The translations under genes were made by a program, and so were the position numbers. Shown in pieces: positions 1-9,242 of a stretch of DNA of 64,000 nt. A model generated the notes under the pieces. It made no database searches, was not told the origin of the DNA, and saw only the letters and a list, made by a program, of their open reading frames with translations. The stretch is from Armatimonadetes bacterium 55-13 (lineage in GTDB: Bacteria > Armatimonadota > Fimbriimonadia > Fimbriimonadales > Fimbriimonadaceae): the NCBI GenBank assembly GCA_001898035.1, contig MKRX01000002.1:194591-258590 (forward strand). The letters are read 5' to 3'. How positions within the stretch are numbered: the first letter of the stretch is position 1; the number at the start of each line of letters is the position of its first letter.

Positions 1-373
1 CCGATTCCGTAAACCATAGCCAACCGTTATAGAAGTGCATGCCATGGACGGTCCGGTGTCCCGTCGTGAATTCGCCAATCTTGGTGTACTTGCCGCCCTG
101 GTTCTTAAAGGTGCTAATGGTTCCCAGGTCAGGCTGGCTCACGTACAGAGTCCCCTTGTCGTCGAACTCCATAAATCGGGCGTTCCGCAACTCGGCCACC
201 AGGCTCACCTTGAAACCCGGGCGAATCCAGAAATCGGGAACCCCTTCCCCTCGCTGACCCACCGCCGTCGAGGGATGAGCCGCCGGTTCACCCTCAGAGG
301 AGCGCGGAGAGCAGAAGACAGCCGTAGAGATTCCGGCAACGACGAACGAGCTAACGATCAATTTTCGGGTCAT
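1..373 (-). CDS. Secreted PQQ/sorbosone dehydrogenase-like protein (partial, N-terminus only)
   Basis: The reading frame starts at the ATG complementary to 371-373 and runs off the left edge, so only about 124 residues are visible. They begin with a basic, hydrophobic export signal (MTRKLIVSSFVVAGIS) and continue with a segment VPDFWIRPGFKVSLVAEL, then a strand-rich region (FDDKGTLYVSQ, VHGMHFYNGWLWFTES) typical of the first blades of beta-propeller sugar or sorbosone dehydrogenases and related secreted L-sorbosone dehydrogenase-like proteins. The family call is from this motif style only; catalytic residues lie outside the window. It is divergent from the small monooxygenase gene at 458, and the 84-bp gap probably holds both promoters. 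Confidence 0.6.
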   Translation of the reverse strand, partial: MTRKLIVSSFVVAGISTAVFCSPRSSEGEPAAHPSTAVGQRGEGVPDFWIRPGFKVSLVAELRNARFMEFDDKGTLYVSQPDLGTISTFKNQGGKYTKIGEFTTGHRTVHGMHFYNGWLWFTES

Positions 374-457
374 GGTCGTAAGAATGCGGCCTATTTGCGT
401 AACGGATTATGCCGAATCAAGTTCCATATACGAATCGGAGTTCGGTAGAGTCAGCCG

Positions 458-757
458 ATGACTCTGGTTTCTGCGACTTTTCTAATCAACCCCGGCGATA
501 CCGCCGCTTTCGAAGCCGCCGCCGCGGACATGGTCCGCCTCACGAACCAAGAGCCCGGCTGCCTCCGCTACGCCGTCCACCAGAACCCCAATCAGCCCGG
601 TCAATATCTCTTCTTCGAAGAATGGGAATCGCGCCCCCACCTAGAAGCCCACTTCAACACCGAGCACTTCCTCAAGTTCAAAGCCCTCACCCCCGCCCTC
701 TCCCAGGAGCCCGCAAAGGTCAGAGTCTACGAAGTACAAACCTTCGAAGACCTCTAA
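458..757 (+). CDS. Antibiotic biosynthesis monooxygenase (ABM) domain protein
   Basis: A 99-residue single-domain protein of the ABM dimeric ferredoxin-like fold (YgiN-like putative quinol monooxygenases). The sequence shows the hallmark layout: an N-terminal strand (VSATFLINPGD), a helix with TNQEPGCLRYAVHQNP, the strand FFEEWESRPHLEAHFNTEHF and a final strand VRVYEVQTFE. Family members act without cofactors on quinol-like or polyketide-like substrates in the cytoplasm; the substrate here is unknown. The start ATG follows GGTAGAG. The gene converges on gltB, and the 37-bp junction is filled by a heptameric repeat. Confidence 0.85.
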   Translation: MTLVSATFLINPGDTAAFEAAAADMVRLTNQEPGCLRYAVHQNPNQPGQYLFFEEWESRPHLEAHFNTEHFLKFKALTPALSQEPAKVRVYEVQTFEDL

Positions 758-764
758 CCTCCCA

Positions 765-798
765 CCCTAACACCTAACACCTAATACCTAATACCTAC
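765..798. repeat. Heptameric CCTAACA/CCTAATA tandem repeat
   Basis: About four and a half copies of the heptamer CCTAACA or CCTAATA lie in the tail-to-tail gap between the ABM gene and gltB. Similar strings occur near 27380-27420, 27610-27640 and 35836-35866, always in intergenic DNA. Confidence 0.75.
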
Positions 799-3700
799 CC
801 CAACTCCGACGCCACGCAAGTCCGCACCACGCGGTACCGGCTCGGATCGAACTTCTCCAGCAGCGCCTCGGCGACCTTACTGCTGGAGTGGGCCAGGTGC
901 TCTCGCAACATCTCTCGGACCTCCGCCGTCTCGGAATCGTTGAGTTCGCTCGCCTTGACGTAGTCCTTGTTAAGCTTGGATTCGTCGCAATCCAGCAGAT
1001 AGACTCGCCCACCTGTCATGCCCGAGCCAAGGTTCGTCCCGACCGTTCCCAGCACGAGGGCCACGCCCCCGGTCATGTACTGGAATGCGTTCGCCGCCAC
1101 GCCCTCCACGACAATCGAGGGACCGCCGCCTTCCGCGTTCTTTCGCAAGCAGATACCAAACCGGTTCCCGCCTCGTCCCGCGATGAACGCTCGGCCACCG
1201 CGAGCCCCATATCCGAACGCGTTGCCGACGATCGTCAAACTGCCATCCCCGTTCGGTGGCACGATGACCAGCGTCCCGCCATAACTGGCGGTAAAGCAAG
1301 AGTCCGCCGCCACTCCCCGCAGTCGGAAGTGCATCCCGTGAACGGAATACGCCGCGTAGAAGTGACCTGCCGCGCCCTTATTATCGAAGTTGATCGAGCC
1401 GTCTCGGAGTCCGCCATCGCCAAATCGCCGCGCGATCTCGCCCGCCGCTCCAACGCCAACGCATCGATCCTCGTTGGTCAGGTGCTCGCAAAGAATCGAA
1501 GGATCGCCCGCAATCGCCCGCTTGGCGATGCCGCGCTCCTGCTCGCGAAGATGAGGCATGTGGGAGGCCGTCTGGCCCTTGTAGTCTCGCTTCGGAATGC
1601 TGTCGTGGGGGGCATTGAGGATCTTGCTCAAGTCGATCTTTGCCGCCTTGCCCTCCAGCCCCTTGCGCCGCTCTAGCAAGTCGCGGCGACCGATCACGTC
1701 GTCCAGCCGTCGAATTCCATGCTCGGCCATCATCTCGCGAATCTCGCGCGCCACAAAAAGCAAATAGCGGCAAATGTGCTTACTCTTGCCGCTAAACCGG
1801 GCCACATGCAGTGGATCTTGAGTGGCTACACCCGGCGTACAGCCCAATCGTCGCTTGCCCGTCGGATCCGCCGGATCTGGACCTGCCAGGTGACATTTGC
1901 GGAGCATCGAACACCCAATCGCGATCAGCAGGGAAGTGCCAAAGCCAACTCGGTCGGCCCCGAGGAGGAACAGCTTAAACGCTTGCTCACCGTTCTGAAC
2001 GCCGCCATCCACGCTCAGTTCGATTCGGTGTCGAACCCCTTCCTCCAGCAGCATGTCCTGCACCGTCGGCAAGACCGCCGCTACCGGAATTCCCGCGTGC
2101 TTTTGGTCGACGCGCTTTGCCGCGCCGGTGCCGCCGCACCCGTCGCTCAAGTGAAGTCGATTTGCGCCCGCATGGACGCCACCGATCGCCACCATCTCCA
2201 CCCCGTGAGTGGCTACGTACTTCAGAGCGCAATTCACTTCGGGGTTAAGGTGTCGCCAGCTTTCCAACATCAGCTTCACGTCCTCGATGGAGTAGAGGTT
2301 ATGGTTGATGGGTGGGGAAACCAATTCGTAGCCGGGTTCGCAGCCGCGTCGACGGGCGACTTCAGGGCTCACCTTCTTGCCTGGCAGCTGACCACCCTTT
2401 CCAGGCTTCGCACCCTGGGCAAACTTCACCTCCGCCTCTCGCGCTCTGGCCGCCGTCATCGGCGTGATCGTAAATCGGCCACCGGCGTACTGAACGCTGG
2501 TATTGCCATCCTTACGCCCGATGCGTTCCTTGTCGAAGCCGCCTTCACCGGAATTCGCGAATGGCCCCATCCCAATCAGCCGCATCGCGTCGTTCTCTCG
2601 CAGCTTCATGCGGCAGTAGCGATTGAGCACGTTCATCGCCTGGGCAATCGTTCGGTGGGCTGGCTCAGAGAGCGCGCCTTCGCTCATCCCGGGAGCCATA
2701 AATCTCCACGCGATCGCCTCTTCCGATTCCACTTCTTCAATCGGAATCGACTTGCCCTTCTTAACCTTCAACAGGTCCAAAATCGTGATCGGATTTCGGT
2801 CGGAAACCAGCGAGGAGTAGTCCTTGTAAGCGTCATACGTTCCCGGCTGAGATTGGTGAATCTTCTTGGTGTATCCACTCGCGCTATGCAGGAGCCGAAC
2901 GATTTCTGCATTGTTCGCATGGGCTCGACCCTCCTTGGAGTGTCGGAATTCGCCCGCGTCCACCAGGGCCACCGCCGTCCCCGTCGCCGCCGTCTGCTTG
3001 GCGGCTCCTGCCACGGCGCCAACCAGCGCAACTTCGGCTTCGCTCCCCGCTTCGGATTCTCCGAAGGCTGTCTGCCAAAACGAGAACCATTCCTGATTGA
3101 GAATCTCCGGTCCAATGCCTCCCAGATGACTCGGAACGCCGGGGAACTCTTCCTGAACGAACTTCGAATCGAGACCAATCGACTCGACCAGGGCCGCTCC
3201 CGAATAAGCCGACGAGGGAGTAACCCCCATCATCGACATCACTTCGGTAAACCCGGATCGCAGACCCTTCAGGTACTTCGCTTCGGATTCCCCGGCGGAG
3301 AGACAGCCAAGCCAAGGACAAACGGCGTCGGCGCCCATCGCTACCAAAAGAGCAACCTGATGAATGTCCCAGGCGCCGGTATCGACGACGATTCCAACCT
3401 TATGTCGGATCCCCAGTCGCACCAGCGCCTGATGCAAGCGACTCACCGCCCGTAATGCGGGAAGCGGCGCCCTCTCCTCTCCAATTGCCCTGTCGGACAA
3501 AACCAGCACGGTTCTGGTGGAAGCCAGTTCGATGCCTTCATCTACGACCTGCAGCAGCCGAGATTCTGTTCCTTGAAAATCGGCTTTCGCGTCGAATGTT
3601 AAGTCGATCAGCGCCGAATCGCTTCGATCCTTCAACCAAGCGACCTCGCGCGTGTTCAATATTCGGTTTGAAAACGTATAGGCGGACCGCTTGGTCTTGG

Positions 3701-5318
3701 CAAACAGGCCCGACCGGTCACCCAATGTCACCGAAAGATCGAACACCCAAGAGTCGCGGATCGGGTCGATTGGCGGACTCGTCTCCTGCGCGAACCGGAG
3801 AGCAAAGTGATCCTCAATTCGTCGGGGAAGTCGGTCGAGCATTGCCGCAGGAGAAGTGTCGTCTCCCATCGAGCCCACAGCGGGCTTGCCCGTCTCCATG
3901 AGAGGCGTCAGCAGAACGTCAACGTCCTCCTTCGTCATGCCAAATCCAGCCTGCACACGCGTCAAATCGCCCGGTGTTTCGCCGCCCTCAACCGCTTCTT
4001 CTCCCAAAATAACACGGTCGCCAAGCGCGGGAAAATTCTCTCTCGCCAATTCTTGCTGAACGTCTTCATTCAGCAAGACCGTGCCGTTCGCCAACTTCAC
4101 TCGCACCGTCTCCCCCGGACCAAGCAACCGCTGAATCTCAAAGTCTCCGTCGGGAAAAGTCCCCGTCATCTCGCTGGCCGCCAAGGCGTAGTCCTTGGTC
4201 GCCGCAAACCAAAGCGGGCGCAATCCGTTACGATCAAGGTGAGCGACCGCGTCGTCTCCGTCACAGGCCACCAGCGCCGCCGGACCGTCGCATGCGCCAA
4301 GGTAAACCCCCATCGCTCGGTAGAAGTCCGCCAACTGCGAATTGGGATCGATGATCGACTGAGACTCCGGAAGAAGGGCCAAGAGAGACTGCGTCACGCT
4401 CATGCCGCCCGCCAACAGCGCGATCAGCATGTCGTCCAAATTCGCCGTGTCCGATCCGCCCGAACAGACGACCGACTGCACCTTCGCCGCCAGCGGAGCC
4501 AGGTTCGGGTACTTCTCCGTCAGCGACCGAAGCAGGTCGCGTCCAATCGCCTCAAACCACGCGACGTTGCCCCGGATCGTATTGATCTCGCCGTTGTGCG
4601 CCAATGCCCAGAAGGGCTGAGCTCGCCTCCAAGCCGTCGTCGTGTTCGTACAGTAGCGGCTGTGGAAGAGAAGGAACCGGGACGCAAAGTGCTCGTCCTG
4701 AAGGTCGGGATAAAACTCGGCAATGCGAGAAAGCTCAAAGAGGCCCTTATAAACAACGGTTCGGTTAGAAAGGCTGACCACCGAGAAGTCGTCCCCCGCA
4801 ATGGCCCCCAAAGAATCGTCAATCGCCAAGCGGAGCAGGTAGCGACAGGAGAACCACGCTTCCTCGCTCATCCCATCCGGCCGCTTCAAGAGTGCTTGTC
4901 GGACGATAGGCATCGTGCGAATCGCGGAAGCGTAGGGATCGAGCGCGCCCGCATTAACCGGTACGTTCGCCCACTGTAAAATCTGAACGCCCGCCAAGGC
5001 CGCTAACTCTTCTACTTGCTCAACGCACTTGCGCCGAAGGGCCGCGTCAAAGGGAAGGAAGAACATGCCGAGGGCCACGTCTCGCTGAGCGATGTCTTTA
5101 ACGTGTTCCGGGAATCGATCCAGAAGCAGGGGCCAAGGAATATCAACCTGCACACCGGCGCCATGTCCTGGCGCTCCACGGTGATCGAAACGTTTGCAAA
5201 GTTCTAGTCCCTGTGCTACGACCTCCCGGTCGGCAACGCCCTTACGGCTAGCTACGAAACCAATGCCACAAGCGTCGGCTTCCAGAATCTGACGAGAACC
5301 TTTATTTACCCAGTACAT
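795..5318 (-). CDS. gltB: Glutamate synthase, large (alpha) subunit
   Basis: At 1507 residues this is a full-length GOGAT large subunit, which makes two glutamates from glutamine and 2-oxoglutarate. A 16-residue propeptide precedes the expected nucleophile Cys17 (ACGIGFVA), which opens the class II amidotransferase domain (about 17-400, with CGSDTAN-type SGGSDTANLD and HNGEINTIRGN). A central domain follows, then the FMN/synthase barrel (about 800-1180, with GEGGFDKERIG and SVDGGVQNGEQ) and a C-terminal GXGXG beta-helix. The 3Fe-4S ligands appear to be Cys1136, Cys1142 and Cys1160; the last spacing is about 13 residues longer than in the usual CHxxxC arrangement. No gltD lies within the window, so the electron donor is unresolved (distant GltD or ferredoxin). 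The start ATG follows GGAATGAG. Confidence 0.97.
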   Translation of the reverse strand: MYWVNKGSRQILEADACGIGFVASRKGVADREVVAQGLELCKRFDHRGAPGHGAGVQVDIPWPLLLDRFPEHVKDIAQRDVALGMFFLPFDAALRRKCVEQVEELAALAGVQILQWANVPVNAGALDPYASAIRTMPIVRQALLKRPDGMSEEAWFSCRYLLRLAIDDSLGAIAGDDFSVVSLSNRTVVYKGLFELSRIAEFYPDLQDEHFASRFLLFHSRYCTNTTTAWRRAQPFWALAHNGEINTIRGNVAWFEAIGRDLLRSLTEKYPNLAPLAAKVQSVVCSGGSDTANLDDMLIALLAGGMSVTQSLLALLPESQSIIDPNSQLADFYRAMGVYLGACDGPAALVACDGDDAVAHLDRNGLRPLWFAATKDYALAASEMTGTFPDGDFEIQRLLGPGETVRVKLANGTVLLNEDVQQELARENFPALGDRVILGEEAVEGGETPGDLTRVQAGFGMTKEDVDVLLTPLMETGKPAVGSMGDDTSPAAMLDRLPRRIEDHFALRFAQETSPPIDPIRDSWVFDLSVTLGDRSGLFAKTKRSAYTFSNRILNTREVAWLKDRSDSALIDLTFDAKADFQGTESRLLQVVDEGIELASTRTVLVLSDRAIGEERAPLPALRAVSRLHQALVRLGIRHKVGIVVDTGAWDIHQVALLVAMGADAVCPWLGCLSAGESEAKYLKGLRSGFTEVMSMMGVTPSSAYSGAALVESIGLDSKFVQEEFPGVPSHLGGIGPEILNQEWFSFWQTAFGESEAGSEAEVALVGAVAGAAKQTAATGTAVALVDAGEFRHSKEGRAHANNAEIVRLLHSASGYTKKIHQSQPGTYDAYKDYSSLVSDRNPITILDLLKVKKGKSIPIEEVESEEAIAWRFMAPGMSEGALSEPAHRTIAQAMNVLNRYCRMKLRENDAMRLIGMGPFANSGEGGFDKERIGRKDGNTSVQYAGGRFTITPMTAARAREAEVKFAQGAKPGKGGQLPGKKVSPEVARRRGCEPGYELVSPPINHNLYSIEDVKLMLESWRHLNPEVNCALKYVATHGVEMVAIGGVHAGANRLHLSDGCGGTGAAKRVDQKHAGIPVAAVLPTVQDMLLEEGVRHRIELSVDGGVQNGEQAFKLFLLGADRVGFGTSLLIAIGCSMLRKCHLAGPDPADPTGKRRLGCTPGVATQDPLHVARFSGKSKHICRYLLFVAREIREMMAEHGIRRLDDVIGRRDLLERRKGLEGKAAKIDLSKILNAPHDSIPKRDYKGQTASHMPHLREQERGIAKRAIAGDPSILCEHLTNEDRCVGVGAAGEIARRFGDGGLRDGSINFDNKGAAGHFYAAYSVHGMHFRLRGVAADSCFTASYGGTLVIVPPNGDGSLTIVGNAFGYGARGGRAFIAGRGGNRFGICLRKNAEGGGPSIVVEGVAANAFQYMTGGVALVLGTVGTNLGSGMTGGRVYLLDCDESKLNKDYVKASELNDSETAEVREMLREHLAHSSSKVAEALLEKFDPSRYRVVRTCVASELG

Positions 5319-5533
5319 AGCGCGAACTCATTCCGAATCCGCGCCTTAGCGGCATCCCAACCAGCGCCCTTACCGGAGGGGACACCTAATATACGCCAAA
5401 GTGCTTGAAAACTGAATAAAACCGAAGAATTCTTTAACTAAACACAACTTTGTTGGAAGTGTCAGATGCATCCATACCGTCCTTCGTATCAAACTTCCAA
5501 TTGAATACCTAGTGAGTTCTCTGGAGATTTTCG
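5319..5533. promoter_or_regulatory. Divergent promoter region gltB / DUF4424-like gene
   Basis: A 215-bp gap separates two divergent starts, so both promoters must be here. It is visibly AT-richer (5400-5470) than the genes beside it. I do not see a convincing -35/-10 pair, riboswitch or palindromic operator. Confidence 0.4.
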
Positions 5534-6601
5534 ATGAGATTGCGTTGTTCACTATTAATCGTTTCGCTTGCCCTCGCCTCGGTCGCCTGTGCCGATGACG
5601 GTTGGTGGCTGTCAAGCGGCGCTGCGGGCGTCTTCGGAAAATCTCACCCTGCCATCGAAATGGCGGATGAAGTGATCTCCATTGACATGGGCCCGACGAA
5701 CGCCGTTGTGGACGTCGTGTTTACATTCCGCAATCACGGCCCCGCCACCAAAGTAACCATGGCCTTCCCAGAAGAGACGGAAAACGAAAATGGAAAGGCC
5801 ATTCAGGCATTCAAGTCTTGGGTGGATGGCCAGCCCACGCGAGTCACCAGAAAAGACCTTCCCACCGACCAATCCAGCGAAGCAAACACGAAGGCCGTCT
5901 GGTTGAAGACCGTTTCGTTCGCCAGAAATGCCTCGCGAAAGGTTAGGGTTCACTACATAGCCGGCTACGCGGGTAATACCGCCGGAGAGCGAATGCTCGC
6001 TTACACCCTCACCACTGGCGCCACCTGGAAAGGCGCCATCGGGAAATGTGTGATCGAAGTCGATTGGAAACGCATGACCGGCCTCAGCCGCCCCGAAATC
6101 AGCCTGGGAGATCGCAAGCTTGCTTGGACCTATGCCAACGGTCATCGAGCCAGCGCCGTCCTTCACAATTACGAACCGAAGGAAGAGCTGGCCATCAACA
6201 TGCTTCCCGGATTCTGGTACTTCACCATCAATGGAAAACCGGTATCGCAAATGGGACGCGGACTTTACGCCAAGCCCATGGAAGGAATGCCCTCCGATCC
6301 GATGATCCACGTAGAGAACATTGGTTACTTCTTCGGAGCGGTGACCGACGATGAAGACCGATACACGCCCTGGAAGAATCCCATCTCGAAACGTTGGGGC
6401 GGTTCCTTTGATGTCAGGCTCGGAGCCATTGTCTTCGGGAACGGCAAGATGGTGAATCTAAAAAGAGGCTTTAAAATGATGAAATCAGGTTTTTCGCAGG
6501 AGCCAATCGAGTTTGTTTATGTCAAGGATTTGATCGAAGCTCTGGGAGGAACCGCTCGATTCGATGCCCAATTTCAGCGGATGGATATCAAATTTCCATA
6601 G
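5534..6601 (+). CDS. Exported DUF4424-like protein with C-terminal copper-amine-oxidase-N-like module
   Basis: A 355-residue protein with a clear signal peptide (MRLRCSLLIVSLALASVACA). The mature N-terminal part alternates strands such as MADEVISIDMGPTNAVVDVVF and FRNHGPATKVTMAFPEE, the pattern of DUF4424-type beta-sandwich proteins. The last 50 residues (EFVYVKDLIEALGGTARFDAQFQRMDIKF) match the short repeat-like domain called copper amine oxidase N-terminal, common in secreted proteins and thought to bind the cell envelope. No catalytic motif is visible; a structural or envelope role is an inference. Its stop lies 4 bp from the stop of the convergent GRDP-like gene. Confidence 0.65.
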   Translation: MRLRCSLLIVSLALASVACADDGWWLSSGAAGVFGKSHPAIEMADEVISIDMGPTNAVVDVVFTFRNHGPATKVTMAFPEETENENGKAIQAFKSWVDGQPTRVTRKDLPTDQSSEANTKAVWLKTVSFARNASRKVRVHYIAGYAGNTAGERMLAYTLTTGATWKGAIGKCVIEVDWKRMTGLSRPEISLGDRKLAWTYANGHRASAVLHNYEPKEELAINMLPGFWYFTINGKPVSQMGRGLYAKPMEGMPSDPMIHVENIGYFFGAVTDDEDRYTPWKNPISKRWGGSFDVRLGAIVFGNGKMVNLKRGFKMMKSGFSQEPIEFVYVKDLIEALGGTARFDAQFQRMDIKFP

Positions 6602-6605
6602 GGGC

Positions 6606-7481
6606 TTAATCGCCCCCGCCCCCGCAGCTACTGCCACAACTGCTGCCGCATCCTGAACCCCCATCGCTACCGCAGCCATTGCCTCCGTCCCCATGGCTGC
6701 CGCAGCCTGAGTGCCCATGTCCATCGCCGCCATGATCGCTTCCATGGCTGTGACCATGGCTATGAGAATGTCCATCGCCCCATGTGCTGGAACAACTTGT
6801 CGTCGTGCTGCATGAAGTCGAACAACCTTGGCGCGGACCCTTGCGGACCGCGCTGACGATCACAACGATCACGAAGGCAAATATCGCCACCACCAGAATC
6901 GGTACGAAAAGAGGTCTTGAGCTACTGGCGGAGGCGCCGCATCCGACCAAGAGCGCCGCCGTCAACCCCGCCACGCCCAACGAGTGCCGCCAGCCCCAAC
7001 GGGGCTTCCGAATCACCCAATGATCCGCCATGTCGATCTTCCGAATGTCTTTCGGTGCAAAGCGATCTTCTGAAACCGGCCAGATATCGACCGGAGGCTC
7101 TTCGCCAAAGAACCGTCGGTAACTGTCCAACGTCTTCGCATACCAATCCGTAAACTTGTCGCTCTCCGACTTCCCGCCCTTCGTCGGACCATGGTGGAGC
7201 GGCTTGGGCAAAACCTCTTTGCAAAGGCGATTCCAATACGAATCCGTGTACAGCATGTGCAAATGCCACACTTCATCGACCTGCTCAGAGGGCGTCACCG
7301 GATGCCCCGCCTCCGCCGCCAAGAAGAGAAACCGCCGGTACTCCCGAAGTGCGCGCTCGGTATAGGCGCTCGACCAGTTGTTTTCTCGCGCCAATCGACG
7401 CGCAAAGGGAAAAGCGACCGGTCCGCCATCGATGTCGAACGAAACGATGCTATCGAAGAGCGATTGTTGTTGAGGCGTCAT
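6606..7481 (-). CDS. GRDP-like membrane protein with His/Cys/Gly-rich tail
   Basis: A 291-residue protein. The N-terminal 120 residues match the glycine-rich-domain-containing-protein-like fold: RENNWSSAYTERALREYRRFLFL, then VDEVWHLHMLYTDSYW with the conserved WHxH, and a downstream LHHG. Two hydrophobic segments follow (around SLGVAGLTAALLVGCG and FVPILVVAIFAFVIVVIV), then about 70 residues rich in Gly, Ser, His and Cys (HSHSHGHSHG, GCGSSCGSSCGGGG). A metal-binding or disulfide-rich tail is inferred, not shown. I chose the ATG at 7481 because GGAGGG sits six bases before it; the longer frame starts with a weak TTG at 7511. Related proteins are annotated TIGR04222 membrane proteins of unknown function. 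Confidence 0.75.
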   Translation of the reverse strand: MTPQQQSLFDSIVSFDIDGGPVAFPFARRLARENNWSSAYTERALREYRRFLFLAAEAGHPVTPSEQVDEVWHLHMLYTDSYWNRLCKEVLPKPLHHGPTKGGKSESDKFTDWYAKTLDSYRRFFGEEPPVDIWPVSEDRFAPKDIRKIDMADHWVIRKPRWGWRHSLGVAGLTAALLVGCGASASSSRPLFVPILVVAIFAFVIVVIVSAVRKGPRQGCSTSCSTTTSCSSTWGDGHSHSHGHSHGSDHGGDGHGHSGCGSHGDGGNGCGSDGGSGCGSSCGSSCGGGGD

Positions 7482-7568
7482 ATTGATCCCTCCAAACAAG
7501 CTTACGGACAACTCCCAGGAGGGGTTGATCGGAGCTAACTAAATGTTAACAATTTGCAGAAATTCCGT

Positions 7569-9242
7569 CTAGGAAGATTTGGGTCGCACCACGATATTGA
7601 GCGCTTCCGCCCGCTCTCGCACCGTGGTCAGCGTCAGTCGATCCTTGTACTCCACATCGTCCGGAATCGTCCCCAAAGGTTCTTCAGAGACCATCGCCTG
7701 TCGGACCATCTCAAACCCCACCGGCGCCGTCACAGTAAAGTAACCGCGAGGGAGAACAAGGCGCTGAAGACTGTTTGGCATCACTTCCCAGGTGCCTCCG
7801 TTCTTGACAGTCGCGCCACTTGCATCACGCACTTGCGTAACCATCAAAGGCACATCCGCCCCCTGAACCCGACACAACACCAACATCCGATTGGCAAACA
7901 ACGCATCCGTATCCGCCCAGATCTCCGATCCATCCTGAACCAACTTAGGATTGATCGCGGTAGCTTTCATCGGCTTATCGAACACCTTCGCCAAGTCGAT
8001 CGAGATCGTTCCTCCCAGCGTCGCAGAGAGCGTGTCGTCCTTGGTGTTAATGAGTTGGGCGCCCACCGAAAAAATAAATGGTCCGATAGAAAGGGAAGGC
8101 CCAAGATAGAGTCCGCTGTTGGACTTGGGAACAAACGCATAGGCAAATCCTAAGTTCCCGTCCGTTCGGTCGGTAAAGATGTAATTCATTCCATACACCG
8201 TCACCGGCTTCCCCTGCCCAATCAACCCTCCCGTAAAGAGCTTGGCTTCAGAGTTGTTAGAGATGAGCGGACCCAGCAACCCCCTGCTAGAAGCGTCCGC
8301 AAAGACGTCCAAAGCCGTTGCCCCCACGCTGGGGGAAAGCGTCGACTCGACTTCCTGTAGCTTGTTCGCCCCCGGAGGCGTCCCCGTCGCAATCTCGGTC
8401 CCGTCCTTTGCTAAGCTGACTTTGGCCATCCGGTAGATCTTTCGCTTCGTAACTGGCTCCTCGTCTTCTTTCAGTAATCCCACCGTGACCGCAATCCTCG
8501 GTTTATCGGATCCGGGCGTCTGCTCGGTGCCATGAAATAGCTTGGAAATCGTCTTGGACTGAATAGAAACGGAGAAACGGTAAAGGGGCGAGCCGGTCGT
8601 CGTCGGAAGAGGGAACACCCGAATTTTCCAGACCAACCCGTTACTGAGCAAAAGGGGATTTTCGCCTCGCGGCTGTGGCGTGAATTCCACCACCGCTCCC
8701 GCGCCCTTTGAGTCCGCCAACAGCGCCCGCATTGAAAAGAAGTCGCGCTTTGCAGAGATATAGTTCGCCCACGGCACCGTCGCGTTCCCGTTCCCGGTCT
8801 CCGCGAAACCCAGTCCCGTAAACAGACTCTTATCCCAAAAACCCATCCCCGACTGAATCGCATCCGCAAGGGAAGCCGGGTTCCGCAAAGTCCCACCCGA
8901 GAGCGCCAGTGCCAACGTTTCGCGATCCTTCAACCCCGCAAACCACTTCTCCAGTCGCTCAGGATCGCGCAAAGCCTCATTAGGCAGCGAATACTCATGC
9001 TCCCAACCCAGTTTGCCCTTGCCGTCGAAGGTAAAGACATTAAGAAACTGATCTTTCAGCCCCTTGGATTCCGGAAGGTAGTCCCACTTCAGGGAAAACG
9101 TCGCTTGCCGCCCGCTTTTGACCTCTTGGATCAGAACATTGGTGAGAGCCAGCCGCGCCTCTTCCACTTCTGTTCGCGGGCTCCCCTCCTGAGCCCATGC
9201 CGCCCCCATCAGCCCCAAGGCAACTATTGTCAATCCCTTCAT
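7569..9242 (-). CDS. Hypothetical secreted protein, last gene of the GH89 operon
   Basis: A 557-residue protein I do not recognise. A signal peptide is clear (MKGLTIVALGLMGAAWA). The rest is strand-rich; residues around LYLGPSLSIGPFIFSVGAQLI and LSATLGGTISIDL alternate hydrophobic and small residues as outer-membrane or beta-sandwich strands do. The C-terminal part (SLQRLVLPRGYFTVTAPVGFEMV) resembles a small beta domain. The start ATG overlaps the stop of the upstream 217-residue gene by 4 bp, so the two are translationally coupled and probably act together with the glycosidase two genes upstream. No enzymatic motif is visible. Confidence 0.6.
   Translation of the reverse strand: MKGLTIVALGLMGAAWAQEGSPRTEVEEARLALTNVLIQEVKSGRQATFSLKWDYLPESKGLKDQFLNVFTFDGKGKLGWEHEYSLPNEALRDPERLEKWFAGLKDRETLALALSGGTLRNPASLADAIQSGMGFWDKSLFTGLGFAETGNGNATVPWANYISAKRDFFSMRALLADSKGAGAVVEFTPQPRGENPLLLSNGLVWKIRVFPLPTTTGSPLYRFSVSIQSKTISKLFHGTEQTPGSDKPRIAVTVGLLKEDEEPVTKRKIYRMAKVSLAKDGTEIATGTPPGANKLQEVESTLSPSVGATALDVFADASSRGLLGPLISNNSEAKLFTGGLIGQGKPVTVYGMNYIFTDRTDGNLGFAYAFVPKSNSGLYLGPSLSIGPFIFSVGAQLINTKDDTLSATLGGTISIDLAKVFDKPMKATAINPKLVQDGSEIWADTDALFANRMLVLCRVQGADVPLMVTQVRDASGATVKNGGTWEVMPNSLQRLVLPRGYFTVTAPVGFEMVRQAMVSEEPLGTIPDDVEYKDRLTLTTVRERAEALNIVVRPKSS

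Noticed and set aside
1719..3455. Long plus-strand frame (578 codons) and others through 4979
   Set aside because: They are shadows of gltB on the other strand; the peptides are Arg/His-rich and match no family.
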